A stretch of DNA of 64,000 nt from an uncultured Caulobacterales bacterium (GTDB lineage: Bacteria; Pseudomonadota; Alphaproteobacteria; Caulobacterales; Caulobacteraceae): the NCBI GenBank assembly GCA_903884425.1, contig CAISEP010000023.1:248001-312000 (forward strand), given 5' to 3'. Positions 1 through 8,173 of the stretch are shown here, piece after piece; position 1 is the first letter of the stretch, and each line of letters begins with the position of its first letter. The notes beneath the pieces were generated by a model. That model did not search any database and was not told where the DNA came from. It worked only from the letters and a program-made list of their open reading frames with translations. The position numbers and the translations under genes were made by a program.

Positions 1-1
1 G

Positions 2-1018
2 CCCCTGATGGACATGTGGACCGACGTGTTCGCCGTGCCCGGGACCCGGACCCTGGGCAAGGCCGGGGGCCGGTACCTGATCGTCAGCCGCAACTGGAAG
101 GGGGAGGCCCCCAAGGATGCGGAGGTGATCCGCGCGCCGACGGACAAGGTGTGGCTGATCGCCCGGATCCAGACCAACTCCCCCACCGACTACGACCATG
201 TCCACGCCCTGCAGCAGAAGATCACCCTGACCCCGTCGGTGCCCCCCGGGCCGCCGGAGGTGGACACGTCCTTCGACCGGATGGCCCCCCCGGCGCGGCT
301 GATGTCCAGCCTGTCGGCGGACCAGTATTTCGCCCGGGCGGCCGAGCTGACCGGGCTCTACCCCGCCCATGACGTGGACCAGCCGGTGCTGACCCTGCTG
401 GCGCGGATCGGCTTCCATCCCGGCCAGCCCTATGACCTGTCGAAGCAGCCCCCGGCCATCCAGGCGGGGGTGCGGATGGCGGTGCGCGACGGTCTGGCGG
501 GACTGCGGGGGGCGGGCGTCGGTGGGCTGAAACGGATCGGTCACTGGAACTTCCAGCCGGGCCATCTGGGGGCCTATGGCGGCGACTACCGGTTCCGGGC
601 CCAGGTGGCCCTGGGCGGTCTTGGGGCCAACCGGGTGGAGGATGCCATCTATCCGAACACGGACGAGGACGCCGACGGCCATCCGCTGGTGGGATCGAAC
701 AGCTATGTCCTGCACTTCGCCAAGGACCAGATGCCGCCGGCCGGGGCCTTCTGGTCCCTGACCGCCTATGACCGGGAGGGCTTTCCGATCCTGACGCCGC
801 AGAAGCGCTATGCCGTCGGCGACCGGGACCCGCTGGTCTACAATCCGGACGGGTCCCTGGACCTGACCATCGGCCAGACCCCGCCCGCCGATGCCCGCCG
901 CGCCGCCAACTGGCTGCCGACCCTGGCCGACCCGTTCACCCTGACCCTGCGGCTCTATCTGCCGAAGCCGGAGGTGCTGGAAGGCCGCTGGACCCCGCCC
1001 CCGGTCGTCCGGCGCTGA
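2..1018 (+). CDS. DUF1254/DUF1214 domain protein, 5'-truncated
   Basis: The reading frame is already open at the first base, so the gene starts upstream of the window; about 338 residues are visible. They begin inside the DUF1254 domain (LMDMWTDVFAVPG, then a YLIVSRNWKG stretch) and run through a C-terminal DUF1214 domain (FWSLTAYDREGFPI, and NWLPTLADPFTLTLRLYLP near the end). Full-length members are usually about 450-490 residues and are often exported, so roughly a third is missing. Both domains are of unknown biochemical function. The gene stands alone, with about 230 bp separating it from the ovoA gene downstream. Family assignment is confident; no substrate can be proposed. Confidence 0.85.
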   Translation, partial: PLMDMWTDVFAVPGTRTLGKAGGRYLIVSRNWKGEAPKDAEVIRAPTDKVWLIARIQTNSPTDYDHVHALQQKITLTPSVPPGPPEVDTSFDRMAPPARLMSSLSADQYFARAAELTGLYPAHDVDQPVLTLLARIGFHPGQPYDLSKQPPAIQAGVRMAVRDGLAGLRGAGVGGLKRIGHWNFQPGHLGAYGGDYRFRAQVALGGLGANRVEDAIYPNTDEDADGHPLVGSNSYVLHFAKDQMPPAGAFWSLTAYDREGFPILTPQKRYAVGDRDPLVYNPDGSLDLTIGQTPPADARRAANWLPTLADPFTLTLRLYLPKPEVLEGRWTPPPVVRR

Positions 1019-1247
1019 TCGCCGACCTCCGGGGTCGGCCAAATATTTGTGACGAATCGACTATTCCGTCACTGCTGCATTGAATCCCGGGTCGGAACGA
1101 CCTATTTACACGGCTGACTTGCGTTAACTCTGTGTAGTTGTTGCAGATTTCTTCCCTTCTCGGTGCGGGCGGCCCTGGCGGCCCGGACGCCGCTCCCCGC
1201 CGCGGGGCCGCCGAGGCGATCCGTTCCCCTACCGACAGGACCTTGCC

Positions 1248-3404
1248 TTGCGACCGGCCGACGCTCTCCGAACCGCTGAACAGGCCCTGCCGCCGCCGAC
1301 CCGGACCCTGCGGCTCGACGGCCCCTCCGTCCTGGCCAAGCGCCAGGAGATCCTGACCTATTTCCACCAGACCTTCGACCTGTACGAGCGGCTGTTCGAC
1401 TGCATCGCCGACGAGCGGGGCTACTTCACCAAGGCCATCCCGCTGCGCCACCCGCTGATCTTCTATTTCGGGCACACCGCGGCTTTCTTCGTGAACAAGC
1501 TGCTGGCCGACGGCCAGATCGGGGAGCGGATCGACCCAGTGATCGAGGCCCAGGTGGCCATCGGCGTCGACGAGATGAGCTGGGACGACCTGGACGAGCG
1601 CAACTACGACTGGCCCACGGTCGCTGCCCTGCGCGCCTATCGCGCCCGGGTGCGGGAGCTGGTGTCCCGCCACATCTTGTCCATGCCGCTGTCGCTGCCC
1701 ATCACCTGGGAGAGCCCGGCCTGGGTGATCCTGATGGGGATCGAGCACGAGCGCATCCATCTGGAGACCTCCAGCGTCCTGATCCGCCAGCTGCCCCTGG
1801 ACTGGGTGCAGGACCAGCCCCACTGGCCCGTCTGTCCCACGGCGCGGACGGACCGGGCGACGGTTCCCGCCAACCGCCTGGTCCCCGTGGCCGGGGGGGA
1901 GCTGGTGCTGGGCAAGCGGGATGCGACCTATGGCTGGGACAACGAGTACGGCACCCAGCGGGTGAGCCTCGCCCCCTTCGAGGCGTCGGCCATGCTGGTC
2001 AGCAACGCCGAATATCTCGAATTCGTGGCCGCCGGCGGCTATGCCGACGACCGCTGGTGGTCGGAGGAGGGCCGGGGCTGGCGCAGCTTTGCCAGGGCCG
2101 CGGCCCCGACCTTCTGGGTGGGCGATCCCGACCGTCCGGAGGGGCTGAAGCTGCGGCTGATGACCCGGGAAGTGCCCATGCCCTGGGACTGGCCGGTGGA
2201 GGTCAATGCCCTGGAGGCCGCGGCCTTCTGTCGCTGGAAGGCCGATGTCACCGGCCGTCCGGTGCAACTGCCCGGCGAGGCGGAATGGGTGGCCCTGCGC
2301 CGCCAGGTCCCCGGCGACCAGCCGGACTGGGAGACCACGCCCGGCAACATCAACCTCGCCCACTGGGCCAGTGCCTGTCCGGTGGACCTGTTCCCGCAGG
2401 GGGACGGCCTGTTCGACATCGTCGGCAATGTCTGGCAGTGGACCTCGACGCCCATCAGCGGCTATGCGGGCTTTGCGGTCCATCCGCGCTATGACGACTT
2501 CTCCACCCCCACCTTCGACGGCAAGCACGACCTGATCAAGGGCGGCAGCTTCATCTCCACCGGCAACGAGGCTCTGGCCTCGTCCCGCTATGCCTTCCGC
2601 CGTCACTTCTTCCAGCACGCGGGCCTGCGCTACGTCGTGTCCAGCTACAAAGAGCCCGCCTTGGAAAATCCCTACGAAACTGACGAGCAGGTCTGCCAGT
2701 ACCTGCACTTCCACTATGGTGCCGAGCATTTCGGCGTGCCCAATTTCCCCAGGGCCCTGGCGGAGATCGCGCTCGCCCACTGCCCGAATGGCGGCCGGGC
2801 GCTGGACATCGGCTGTGCCGTCGGCCGCGCCAGCCTGGAGCTGGCCCGCGGGTTCGAACATGTGGACGGGGTGGACTTCTCCGCCCGCTTCATCGACGCC
2901 GCCCTGCAGCTGATCGCCCAGGACAGCTATCGCTACACCCTGCCGGTGGAGGGGGAGCTGGTGGACTATCACGAGGTGCGCCTGGCCCCCCTGGGCCTTG
3001 GGGCGGACCAGGCGGCGCGGGTGCAGTTCAGCCAGGGGGACGCCCTGAACCTGAAGCCCAAATATACCGGCTATGACCTGGTGCTGGCCGCCAACCTGAT
3101 CGACCGCCTGCGGGAACCGGCCCGGTTCCTGGCGGACATCGGGAACCGGATCAAGCCGGGCGGGGTGCTGGTGCTGACCTCGCCCTATACCTGGCTGGAG
3201 ACCTTCACGCCCAGGGCCAACTGGCTGGGGGGCGTGCGCCAGAACGGAGAGTCGGTGACCACCTACCGGGCCCTGCAACTGGCGCTCGCGGCGGACTTCG
3301 AGGAGATCGCCGCCCCGCAGGACGTGCCCTTCGTCATCCGCGAGACGGCGCGCAAGCACCAGCACACGCTGGCCCAGCTCACCGTCTGGCGGCGGCGCGG
3401 CTGA
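1248..3404 (+). CDS. ovoA: OvoA: 5-histidylcysteine sulfoxide synthase / 4-mercaptohistidine N-methyltransferase
   Basis: At 718 aa this has the full OvoA length and three-part layout. An N-terminal DinB-like iron-binding region carries H167-x3-H171-x-E173 (HERIHLE), with H76 (FGHTA) the probable third iron ligand. A formylglycine-enzyme-like domain follows at about 210-440 (GELVLGKRD, VGNVWQWTS). The C-terminal Rossmann methyltransferase starts at about 515 (LDIGCAVGRA), with the OvoA-typical TSPYTWLETF. Known chemistry of the family: oxidative C-S coupling of cysteine to C5 of histidine, then N-pi methylation after sulfoxide cleavage, giving ovothiol A, a cytosolic thiol antioxidant. The start is TTG, preceded by AGGA at 7 bp. 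The gene converges on the transporter gene with a 6-bp gap. Confidence 0.93.
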   Translation: MRPADALRTAEQALPPPTRTLRLDGPSVLAKRQEILTYFHQTFDLYERLFDCIADERGYFTKAIPLRHPLIFYFGHTAAFFVNKLLADGQIGERIDPVIEAQVAIGVDEMSWDDLDERNYDWPTVAALRAYRARVRELVSRHILSMPLSLPITWESPAWVILMGIEHERIHLETSSVLIRQLPLDWVQDQPHWPVCPTARTDRATVPANRLVPVAGGELVLGKRDATYGWDNEYGTQRVSLAPFEASAMLVSNAEYLEFVAAGGYADDRWWSEEGRGWRSFARAAAPTFWVGDPDRPEGLKLRLMTREVPMPWDWPVEVNALEAAAFCRWKADVTGRPVQLPGEAEWVALRRQVPGDQPDWETTPGNINLAHWASACPVDLFPQGDGLFDIVGNVWQWTSTPISGYAGFAVHPRYDDFSTPTFDGKHDLIKGGSFISTGNEALASSRYAFRRHFFQHAGLRYVVSSYKEPALENPYETDEQVCQYLHFHYGAEHFGVPNFPRALAEIALAHCPNGGRALDIGCAVGRASLELARGFEHVDGVDFSARFIDAALQLIAQDSYRYTLPVEGELVDYHEVRLAPLGLGADQAARVQFSQGDALNLKPKYTGYDLVLAANLIDRLREPARFLADIGNRIKPGGVLVLTSPYTWLETFTPRANWLGGVRQNGESVTTYRALQLALAADFEEIAAPQDVPFVIRETARKHQHTLAQLTVWRRRG

Positions 3405-3410
3405 GTCCGC

Positions 3411-4706
3411 TCAGTCTTCGGCGGAGGTGCCGCTGCGGGCGGGGGCGGTCTCGCCCAGCAGCCACATGCAGGCAATGCCCACCACCATGGCCCCGGTGAT
3501 GTAGAAGGCCGGGGCCACGGGGTTGTGGCTGATCTCGATCAGGCCCCGGGATACGAACTGGGTGGTGCCGCCGAAGGCCGACATGGCCACGGCATAGAGG
3601 GCCCCCAGCAGGCCGGAGCGCACGTGCCGCGGCAGGCTCTCCGTCACCGCGATCAGGGCCGGGCCCGTGATCAGGGCGCTGAGGATGCCCAGGATCGCCG
3701 TCACCGCGAAGATCAGGCCCGGCTGGGGAAAGCGGTTCAGCAGGGTGAAGGCCGGCGCGATCACCAGCACCACGCAGGCGGAGGCCACGATCATCACCGG
3801 CCGCCGCCCGATCCGGTCGGTCAGCATGCCGCACAGCACGTCCGTCACCACCATGACCAGGCCCAGCACGATGGTGGTGCCGAAGGCCAGCTTCACCGAC
3901 AGGTGCAGCGTGTCCTGGGCATAGGTGTTCATGTACTCGATGCCGTAATAGGCGATGGTGGAGGCCCCCAGCATCAGGATGCCCAGCACCACCACCCGGG
4001 CATGGGTGATCACCTTGGTCGGCGGTGCGGCCGCCCGGTGGTGCTGGTGGAAGGTCTCCGGCAGGTTCCGGCGCACGGCCAGACCGAAGGGCACGATCAG
4101 GGCCCCCAGCAGGAAGGCCACCCGCCAGCCCCAGGCATCCAGAACGCCGGGGCTCATGACCAGGGACAGGCCAAAGCCCACCAACCCCGCCACCAGCACG
4201 GCCAGGTCCTGGGTCGCCATCTGCAGGCCGATATAGAGGCCCCGGTGCCGCCGGGGGGAAGCCTCCATCAGGAAGGCGGTGGAGGGGCCGACCTCGCCGC
4301 CGAGGGCAAAGCCCTGGATCAGGCGGAACATGACCAGAAGGATCGGCGCGGCGATGCCGATCTGCGCATAGCCGGGGGTGAGGGCCAGGCCGAAGATCGC
4401 CACCCCCATGAGGGAGAAGCTGAGGATCATGGCGGGCTTGCGCCCCACCCGGTCCCCATAGGCCCCCAGCACCAGTCCGCCCAGCGGCCGGGTCAGGAAG
4501 CCCACGCCGAAGGTGGCCAGGGCATAGAGCAGGCCGTGGGAGGTCTGGCTGGCCGGGAAGAAGGTGTGGCCGATCTGCAGGGCGAAGAAGCTGAAGGACA
4601 GGAAGTCGTAGAATTCCAGGGCGTTGCCCACGCCCACGGCGGCCACCTGGGACAGGGGCAGGGTGTCCGCCGTCCCCTCCGGCGTGTGGGTCGTCGTGGC
4701 GGACAT
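3411..4706 (-). CDS. MFS transporter, metabolite:H+ symporter (MHS) family
   Basis: This 431-aa protein has about twelve hydrophobic segments. The signature loop between TM2 and TM3 is RPLGGLVLGAYGDRVGRKPA (RPLGG plus the G-x3-D-R-x-G-R-K motif A), as in ProP, ShiA and KgtP relatives. The long loop after TM6 (residues about 205-235, RRNLPETFHQHHRAA) fits the usual central cytoplasmic loop. It should sit in the inner membrane and import a small organic acid, osmolyte or similar solute with protons; the substrate cannot be read from sequence. A flavin reductase gene lies upstream on the same strand, 87 bp away, so co-transcription is possible but not shown. Confidence 0.88.
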   Translation of the reverse strand: MSATTTHTPEGTADTLPLSQVAAVGVGNALEFYDFLSFSFFALQIGHTFFPASQTSHGLLYALATFGVGFLTRPLGGLVLGAYGDRVGRKPAMILSFSLMGVAIFGLALTPGYAQIGIAAPILLVMFRLIQGFALGGEVGPSTAFLMEASPRRHRGLYIGLQMATQDLAVLVAGLVGFGLSLVMSPGVLDAWGWRVAFLLGALIVPFGLAVRRNLPETFHQHHRAAAPPTKVITHARVVVLGILMLGASTIAYYGIEYMNTYAQDTLHLSVKLAFGTTIVLGLVMVVTDVLCGMLTDRIGRRPVMIVASACVVLVIAPAFTLLNRFPQPGLIFAVTAILGILSALITGPALIAVTESLPRHVRSGLLGALYAVAMSAFGGTTQFVSRGLIEISHNPVAPAFYITGAMVVGIACMWLLGETAPARSGTSAED

Positions 4707-4793
4707 GTGCGGTGCTCCCTCGTGCCGCCAAGCTGTGGCACAGGGCGCGGGGCTTGGAAAGCGGCCCGCCGGCGGCGGTGTTTCCGGACCGAC

Positions 4794-5417
4794 CTAGCGC
4801 GGGCGGCGCATCTCGAAGAAGGCTTCCGGCGTGACCTCCACATAGTCCCCCATCCGCCCGGCCCGCAGGATCGGCCGGGCCGCGGCGGTGTCATAGACCC
4901 CGTCCACCACCAGGGACGGGTCGATGTGCACGGCCACCACCTCCCCCAGGGTCAGCCAGCTGTCCACCTCGGCCCCCGCGGCGGTGGTCAGGCGCAGGAT
5001 CTGGGTCACCCGGCACTCGAAATTCACGGGGCTCTCCAGCACCCGGTCGACCTTCACCCGCCGACCCGGCACCGGGGTCAGGCCCGCCAGGGTGAACTCG
5101 TCCACCTCCGGCCCGACGGAGGCGCAGCTGGCATTCATGGCGTCGGCCAGGGCCCGGGTGGCCAGGTTCCAGACGAATTCCCCCGTGGCCTGGGCATTGG
5201 CGACGGTGTCCTTCCAGCCGATGGTGGAAAAGCCGACGATGGGCGGCACATAGTTGAAGGCGTTGAAGAAGCTGTAGGGGGCGAGGTTGCGCACCCCGTC
5301 CGCACTGACGGTGGAGATCCAGCCGATGGGCCGCGGGCCGACAATGGCGTTGAACGGATCATGCCGCAGGCCGTGGCCGCTGGCGGGCTCGTAATACAGT
5401 GCCGAGGCGTCGGCCAT
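4794..5417 (-). CDS. Flavin reductase family protein (FMN-binding split barrel)
   Basis: This 207-aa protein has the flavin-reductase-like (DIM6/NTAB) fold: an early PFNAIVGPRPIGWISTVS segment, APYSFFNAFNYVPPIVGFS (FMN-phosphate contact region), and ATGEFVWNLAT. Family members bind FMN and reduce flavin with NAD(P)H, or act as small oxidoreductases on their own. It is cytosolic, with no signal peptide. It lies upstream of the MHS transporter on the same strand and is divergent from the rsmC-like gene. No dedicated two-component monooxygenase is nearby, so the partner is unknown. No strong ribosome binding site precedes the ATG. Confidence 0.85.
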   Translation of the reverse strand: MADASALYYEPASGHGLRHDPFNAIVGPRPIGWISTVSADGVRNLAPYSFFNAFNYVPPIVGFSTIGWKDTVANAQATGEFVWNLATRALADAMNASCASVGPEVDEFTLAGLTPVPGRRVKVDRVLESPVNFECRVTQILRLTTAAGAEVDSWLTLGEVVAVHIDPSLVVDGVYDTAAARPILRAGRMGDYVEVTPEAFFEMRRPR

Positions 5418-5550
5418 GGGAGCGTCCGGGTCTGAAGAACGGAAGGGTCGCCAGACTTAGCAATCCCGCGCCGGTTCCACCAGCGCCCGCAACGGCGGCC
5501 CGCCGCGTTCAGGGCTGGACTTCCGGCGGGCGGCGCCGCACTCGGGAGCC

Positions 5551-6489
5551 ATGTCGTCCGAAACCCACCCCGTCCCGCCTGCTGTGCCCGCTGCCGTGGT
5601 CTACGGCACCCCGTCCCCTGAACTGGTGGAGGCCGGGGCCGATGCGGTGCAGACCTCGCCCCTCGTGCCCGGATCGACGGCGCTGGAGGACCTCGCGCCC
5701 CAGAGCCTGGAGCGGGCCGTGATCGCCGCCCCGCCGGGCACGCTGGAGCGTCGCTATGTGGAAGCCCTGGCGCTGCGGGCCCTGAAGCCGGGCGGGGAGC
5801 TGGTCGTGCTGGCCCCCAAGGACCGGGGCGGGGCGCGGATGAAGGGGGAACTGACCGGCTTCGGCTGCGAGGTGGAGGAGACCGGCCGTCGGCACCAGCG
5901 CATCTGCCGGGTCCTGCGCCCGGCGGTGCCGGAGGGGCTCGACGCCGCGATCACCGCCGGGGGGCCGCAGCGGCTCGACCGGATCGAGCTTTGGACCCAA
6001 CCCGGCGTGTTCAGCTGGGACCGGCCGGACCCGGGCACGGAGCTGCTGATCCGGAACCTGCCGGTCCTCGCCGGGGCCGGGGCCGACCTGGGCTGCGGCC
6101 TCGGCCAGATTGCCCGGGCCGTGCTGGCGTCCCCCGCGGTCACGGAGCTGACCCTGGTGGACATCGACCGCCGGGCCATCGATGCGGCGAAGCGCAACCT
6201 CACCGACCCCCGGGCCCGCCTGGTCTGGGGCGACGGACGGGGAACGCCGGAGCTGTCCGGCCTCGATTTCGTGGTCATGAACCCACCCTTCCATGAGGCA
6301 GGCGTGGAGAGCCGGGGCCTGGGCATCGCCTTCATCACCCGGGCGGCGGCGATCCTGCGCAAGGGCGGGGTGCTTTGGCTGGTGGCCAACCGGCACCTGC
6401 CCTACGAGGAGAGCCTGACCCGCCTGTTCAGCCGGGTGACGCCGGTGCGGGACGCGGGGGGCTTCAAGGTTTACGAGGCCCGCAGGTGA
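5551..6489 (+). CDS. rsmC: RsmC-like 16S rRNA guanine-N2 methyltransferase
   Basis: The 312-aa protein has the two-domain RsmC/RlmG layout. A degenerate N-terminal methyltransferase-like half (about 1-150) precedes a catalytic half with a SAM-binding motif (GADLGCGLGQIA) and the N6/N2-type catalytic motif N244-P-P-F247 followed by H, which is typical of RsmC. Expected reaction: methylation of G1207 in helix 34 of 16S rRNA; RlmG, acting on 23S rRNA, is the alternative. Its TGA overlaps the GTG of the next gene (GTGA at 6486-6489), so the two are translationally coupled. The GGGAG before the ATG is only 2-3 bp away, so the exact start is uncertain. Confidence 0.82.
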   Translation: MSSETHPVPPAVPAAVVYGTPSPELVEAGADAVQTSPLVPGSTALEDLAPQSLERAVIAAPPGTLERRYVEALALRALKPGGELVVLAPKDRGGARMKGELTGFGCEVEETGRRHQRICRVLRPAVPEGLDAAITAGGPQRLDRIELWTQPGVFSWDRPDPGTELLIRNLPVLAGAGADLGCGLGQIARAVLASPAVTELTLVDIDRRAIDAAKRNLTDPRARLVWGDGRGTPELSGLDFVVMNPPFHEAGVESRGLGIAFITRAAAILRKGGVLWLVANRHLPYEESLTRLFSRVTPVRDAGGFKVYEARR

Positions 6490-7241
6490 GCGTCGTCGTC
6501 CGCCTCGACCGGCTTTTGGCCAACATGGGCTACGGCTCCCGCCGGGAGGTGCAGCAGATGGTCCGCGCGGGGCAGATCCGGCTGGACGGGGCACCGGTCA
6601 CCGTGGCGGACATGAAGATCGCCGCCTCCCAGGACCTGGCGCAGCGGATGACCGTCCGCGGCCACAGGCTCGACCCGCCGCCGGGGGTGGTGCTGATGCT
6701 GCACAAGCCGCTGGGGGTCACCTGCTCGCACAAGGATGCGGGGCCGCTGGTCTATTCCCTGCTGCCCCCCCGCTGGCGCAGCCGGGAGCCCGCCATCTCC
6801 ACCGTCGGGCGGCTGGACAAGGAGACGACGGGGCTTCTGCTGCTCACCGACGACGGGGACCTGCTGCACCGGATCATCTCGCCGAAGCGGCACGTGCCCA
6901 AGCGCTATCTGGCCACCCTGGCCCGCCCCCTGGACGGGTCGGAGGGGGCGCGGTTCGCCTCAGGCACCCTGATGCTGGAGGGGGACGAAAAGCCCGTGGC
7001 CCCGGCGGTGCTGGAGCCCCTGTCCCCCACCACTGCCCATCTGACGGTGACGGAGGGACGCTATCACCAGGTCCGCCGCATGTTCGCCGCGGTGGGCAAT
7101 CATGTGGAGGCCCTGCACCGGGACCGGATCGGGGCGCTGGCCCTGCCGGACGACCTGGCCCCCGGGTCCTACGGCTTGCTGGGCGAGGCCGAGGTGGCGG
7201 CCATATTCGCCGCGCCGGAGGGACCGGCCGCGTCGAACTGA
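6486..7241 (+). CDS. rsuA: RsuA-type 16S rRNA pseudouridine synthase
   Basis: The 251-aa protein has an N-terminal S4 RNA-binding domain (RLDRLLANMGYGSRREVQQM, residues about 6-50) and a catalytic domain with GRLDKETTGLLLLTDDG. D111 in that motif is the expected catalytic aspartate. KRYLATLARPL and the YHQVRRMFAAVGNHV motif near the C terminus place it in the RsuA/RluB/RluE/RluF family. RsuA converts U516 of 16S rRNA to pseudouridine. The GTG start at 6486 overlaps the preceding stop by four bases, which fixes the start: the frame extends upstream only as an overlap with the methyltransferase. The 3' end overlaps the convergent gene by 73 bp. Confidence 0.88.
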   Translation: MSVVVRLDRLLANMGYGSRREVQQMVRAGQIRLDGAPVTVADMKIAASQDLAQRMTVRGHRLDPPPGVVLMLHKPLGVTCSHKDAGPLVYSLLPPRWRSREPAISTVGRLDKETTGLLLLTDDGDLLHRIISPKRHVPKRYLATLARPLDGSEGARFASGTLMLEGDEKPVAPAVLEPLSPTTAHLTVTEGRYHQVRRMFAAVGNHVEALHRDRIGALALPDDLAPGSYGLLGEAEVAAIFAAPEGPAASN

Positions 7242-8080
7242 CAGACGCGGGAGGCCGCATCCTCCAGCACCGTGCCGGGCTCCAGCTTCTGCGAGGCCGC
7301 CGCCGGGCCGCTCAGCACCGTGGGCGCGCCGGCGAGGTTGGGCTGCACATAGGTGGTGACGCCCAGCGGCCGATAGCCGTGCCCGGCGCAGTCGAACTCG
7401 TAGGTCACCACGGAGGAGCGCACGGTGGTCGCCGGGGCATCGGCCCGGTCATAGTATTCGTAGCGGACCGACCCGCGCACGGTGGTGGGGGACAGGCGCG
7501 CCTCCGCCTTCCAGAACGAGATCTGCCCCTTGGCGGGGGCTGCATAGTGCCAGTCCAGCGGCGTCACCGACTGGCCCCAGCTGATCACCGCGGCAGGATC
7601 CTCGGCCCCGATGGCGGCGGTGGCGGGGGCGGTCGCGGCCGCGGCGCTCTCGGACCCGGCGGCCAGCTTGGGGGTGAAGGAGACCCGGATGGTCACCGAC
7701 GAATTGATTTCCGCGCCGGTCACGGGTTCGGGCAGCACGTGGAACTCCGCCTCCGCCATCCTCACGGCCGCCGCGCCGAAGTCGTTGTGTTCCGGCGTTT
7801 CGGACTTGATCAGGCACTGGTCCAGGTCGCGGCGGTTGCGGACGTGGCAGTTGATGTCCACCACCCCGGCAATGCCGTGGTCCTGCTGGTACTTGGGATA
7901 ATAGCGGTAGATCACGTCTTCCGACGGCAGGATCACCCAGCTGGAGCTCACCGTGGTGGTCGCCGCCACCGACTGGGCACTGGCCGTTCCGGACAGGCCT
8001 GCGAACAGGCTTGTGACCAGAAGCGCGGACGCCACGAGCGGGCCGGGGCGGAGCGACGGGCGGGGCGGTGAGAGGGGCAT
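7169..8080 (-). CDS. Exported protein with TonB-C-like and surface-adhesin-E-like regions
   Basis: This 303-aa protein starts with a Sec signal (hydrophobic stretch LVASALLVTSLFAGL, then TASAQ cleavage). Residues about 55-120 (YRYYPKYQQDHGIAG, VDINCHVRNRRDLDQC, AVRMAEAEFHVLPEP) look like a TonB C-terminal domain without the usual N-terminal membrane anchor and proline-rich spacer. The C-terminal half (ARLSPTTVRGSVRYEYYDR, TYEFDCAGHGYRPLGVTTY) resembles the surface-adhesin-E-like domain. It is probably periplasmic or at the outer membrane. The S9 peptidase gene lies upstream on the same strand, 93 bp away. The domain calls are by eye; the function is unknown. Confidence 0.6.
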   Translation of the reverse strand: MPLSPPRPSLRPGPLVASALLVTSLFAGLSGTASAQSVAATTTVSSSWVILPSEDVIYRYYPKYQQDHGIAGVVDINCHVRNRRDLDQCLIKSETPEHNDFGAAAVRMAEAEFHVLPEPVTGAEINSSVTIRVSFTPKLAAGSESAAAATAPATAAIGAEDPAAVISWGQSVTPLDWHYAAPAKGQISFWKAEARLSPTTVRGSVRYEYYDRADAPATTVRSSVVTYEFDCAGHGYRPLGVTTYVQPNLAGAPTVLSGPAAASQKLEPGTVLEDAASRVCQFDAAGPSGAANMAATSASPSKP

Positions 8081-8173
8081 AGGCGGCTCACAGTGATGTC
8101 TCGAAGCGACAAGACTACACCGTGAGCCCTTAATGCGCGATGATCATGCCGTCCCGCCGACCGGCCAGAGTGC

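Noticed and set aside
936-3365. An 809-residue open frame antisense to ovoA
   Set aside because: It is a product of high GC and codon bias opposite a well-supported enzyme gene; the translation is rich in Gly, Pro and Arg with no motif or signal.
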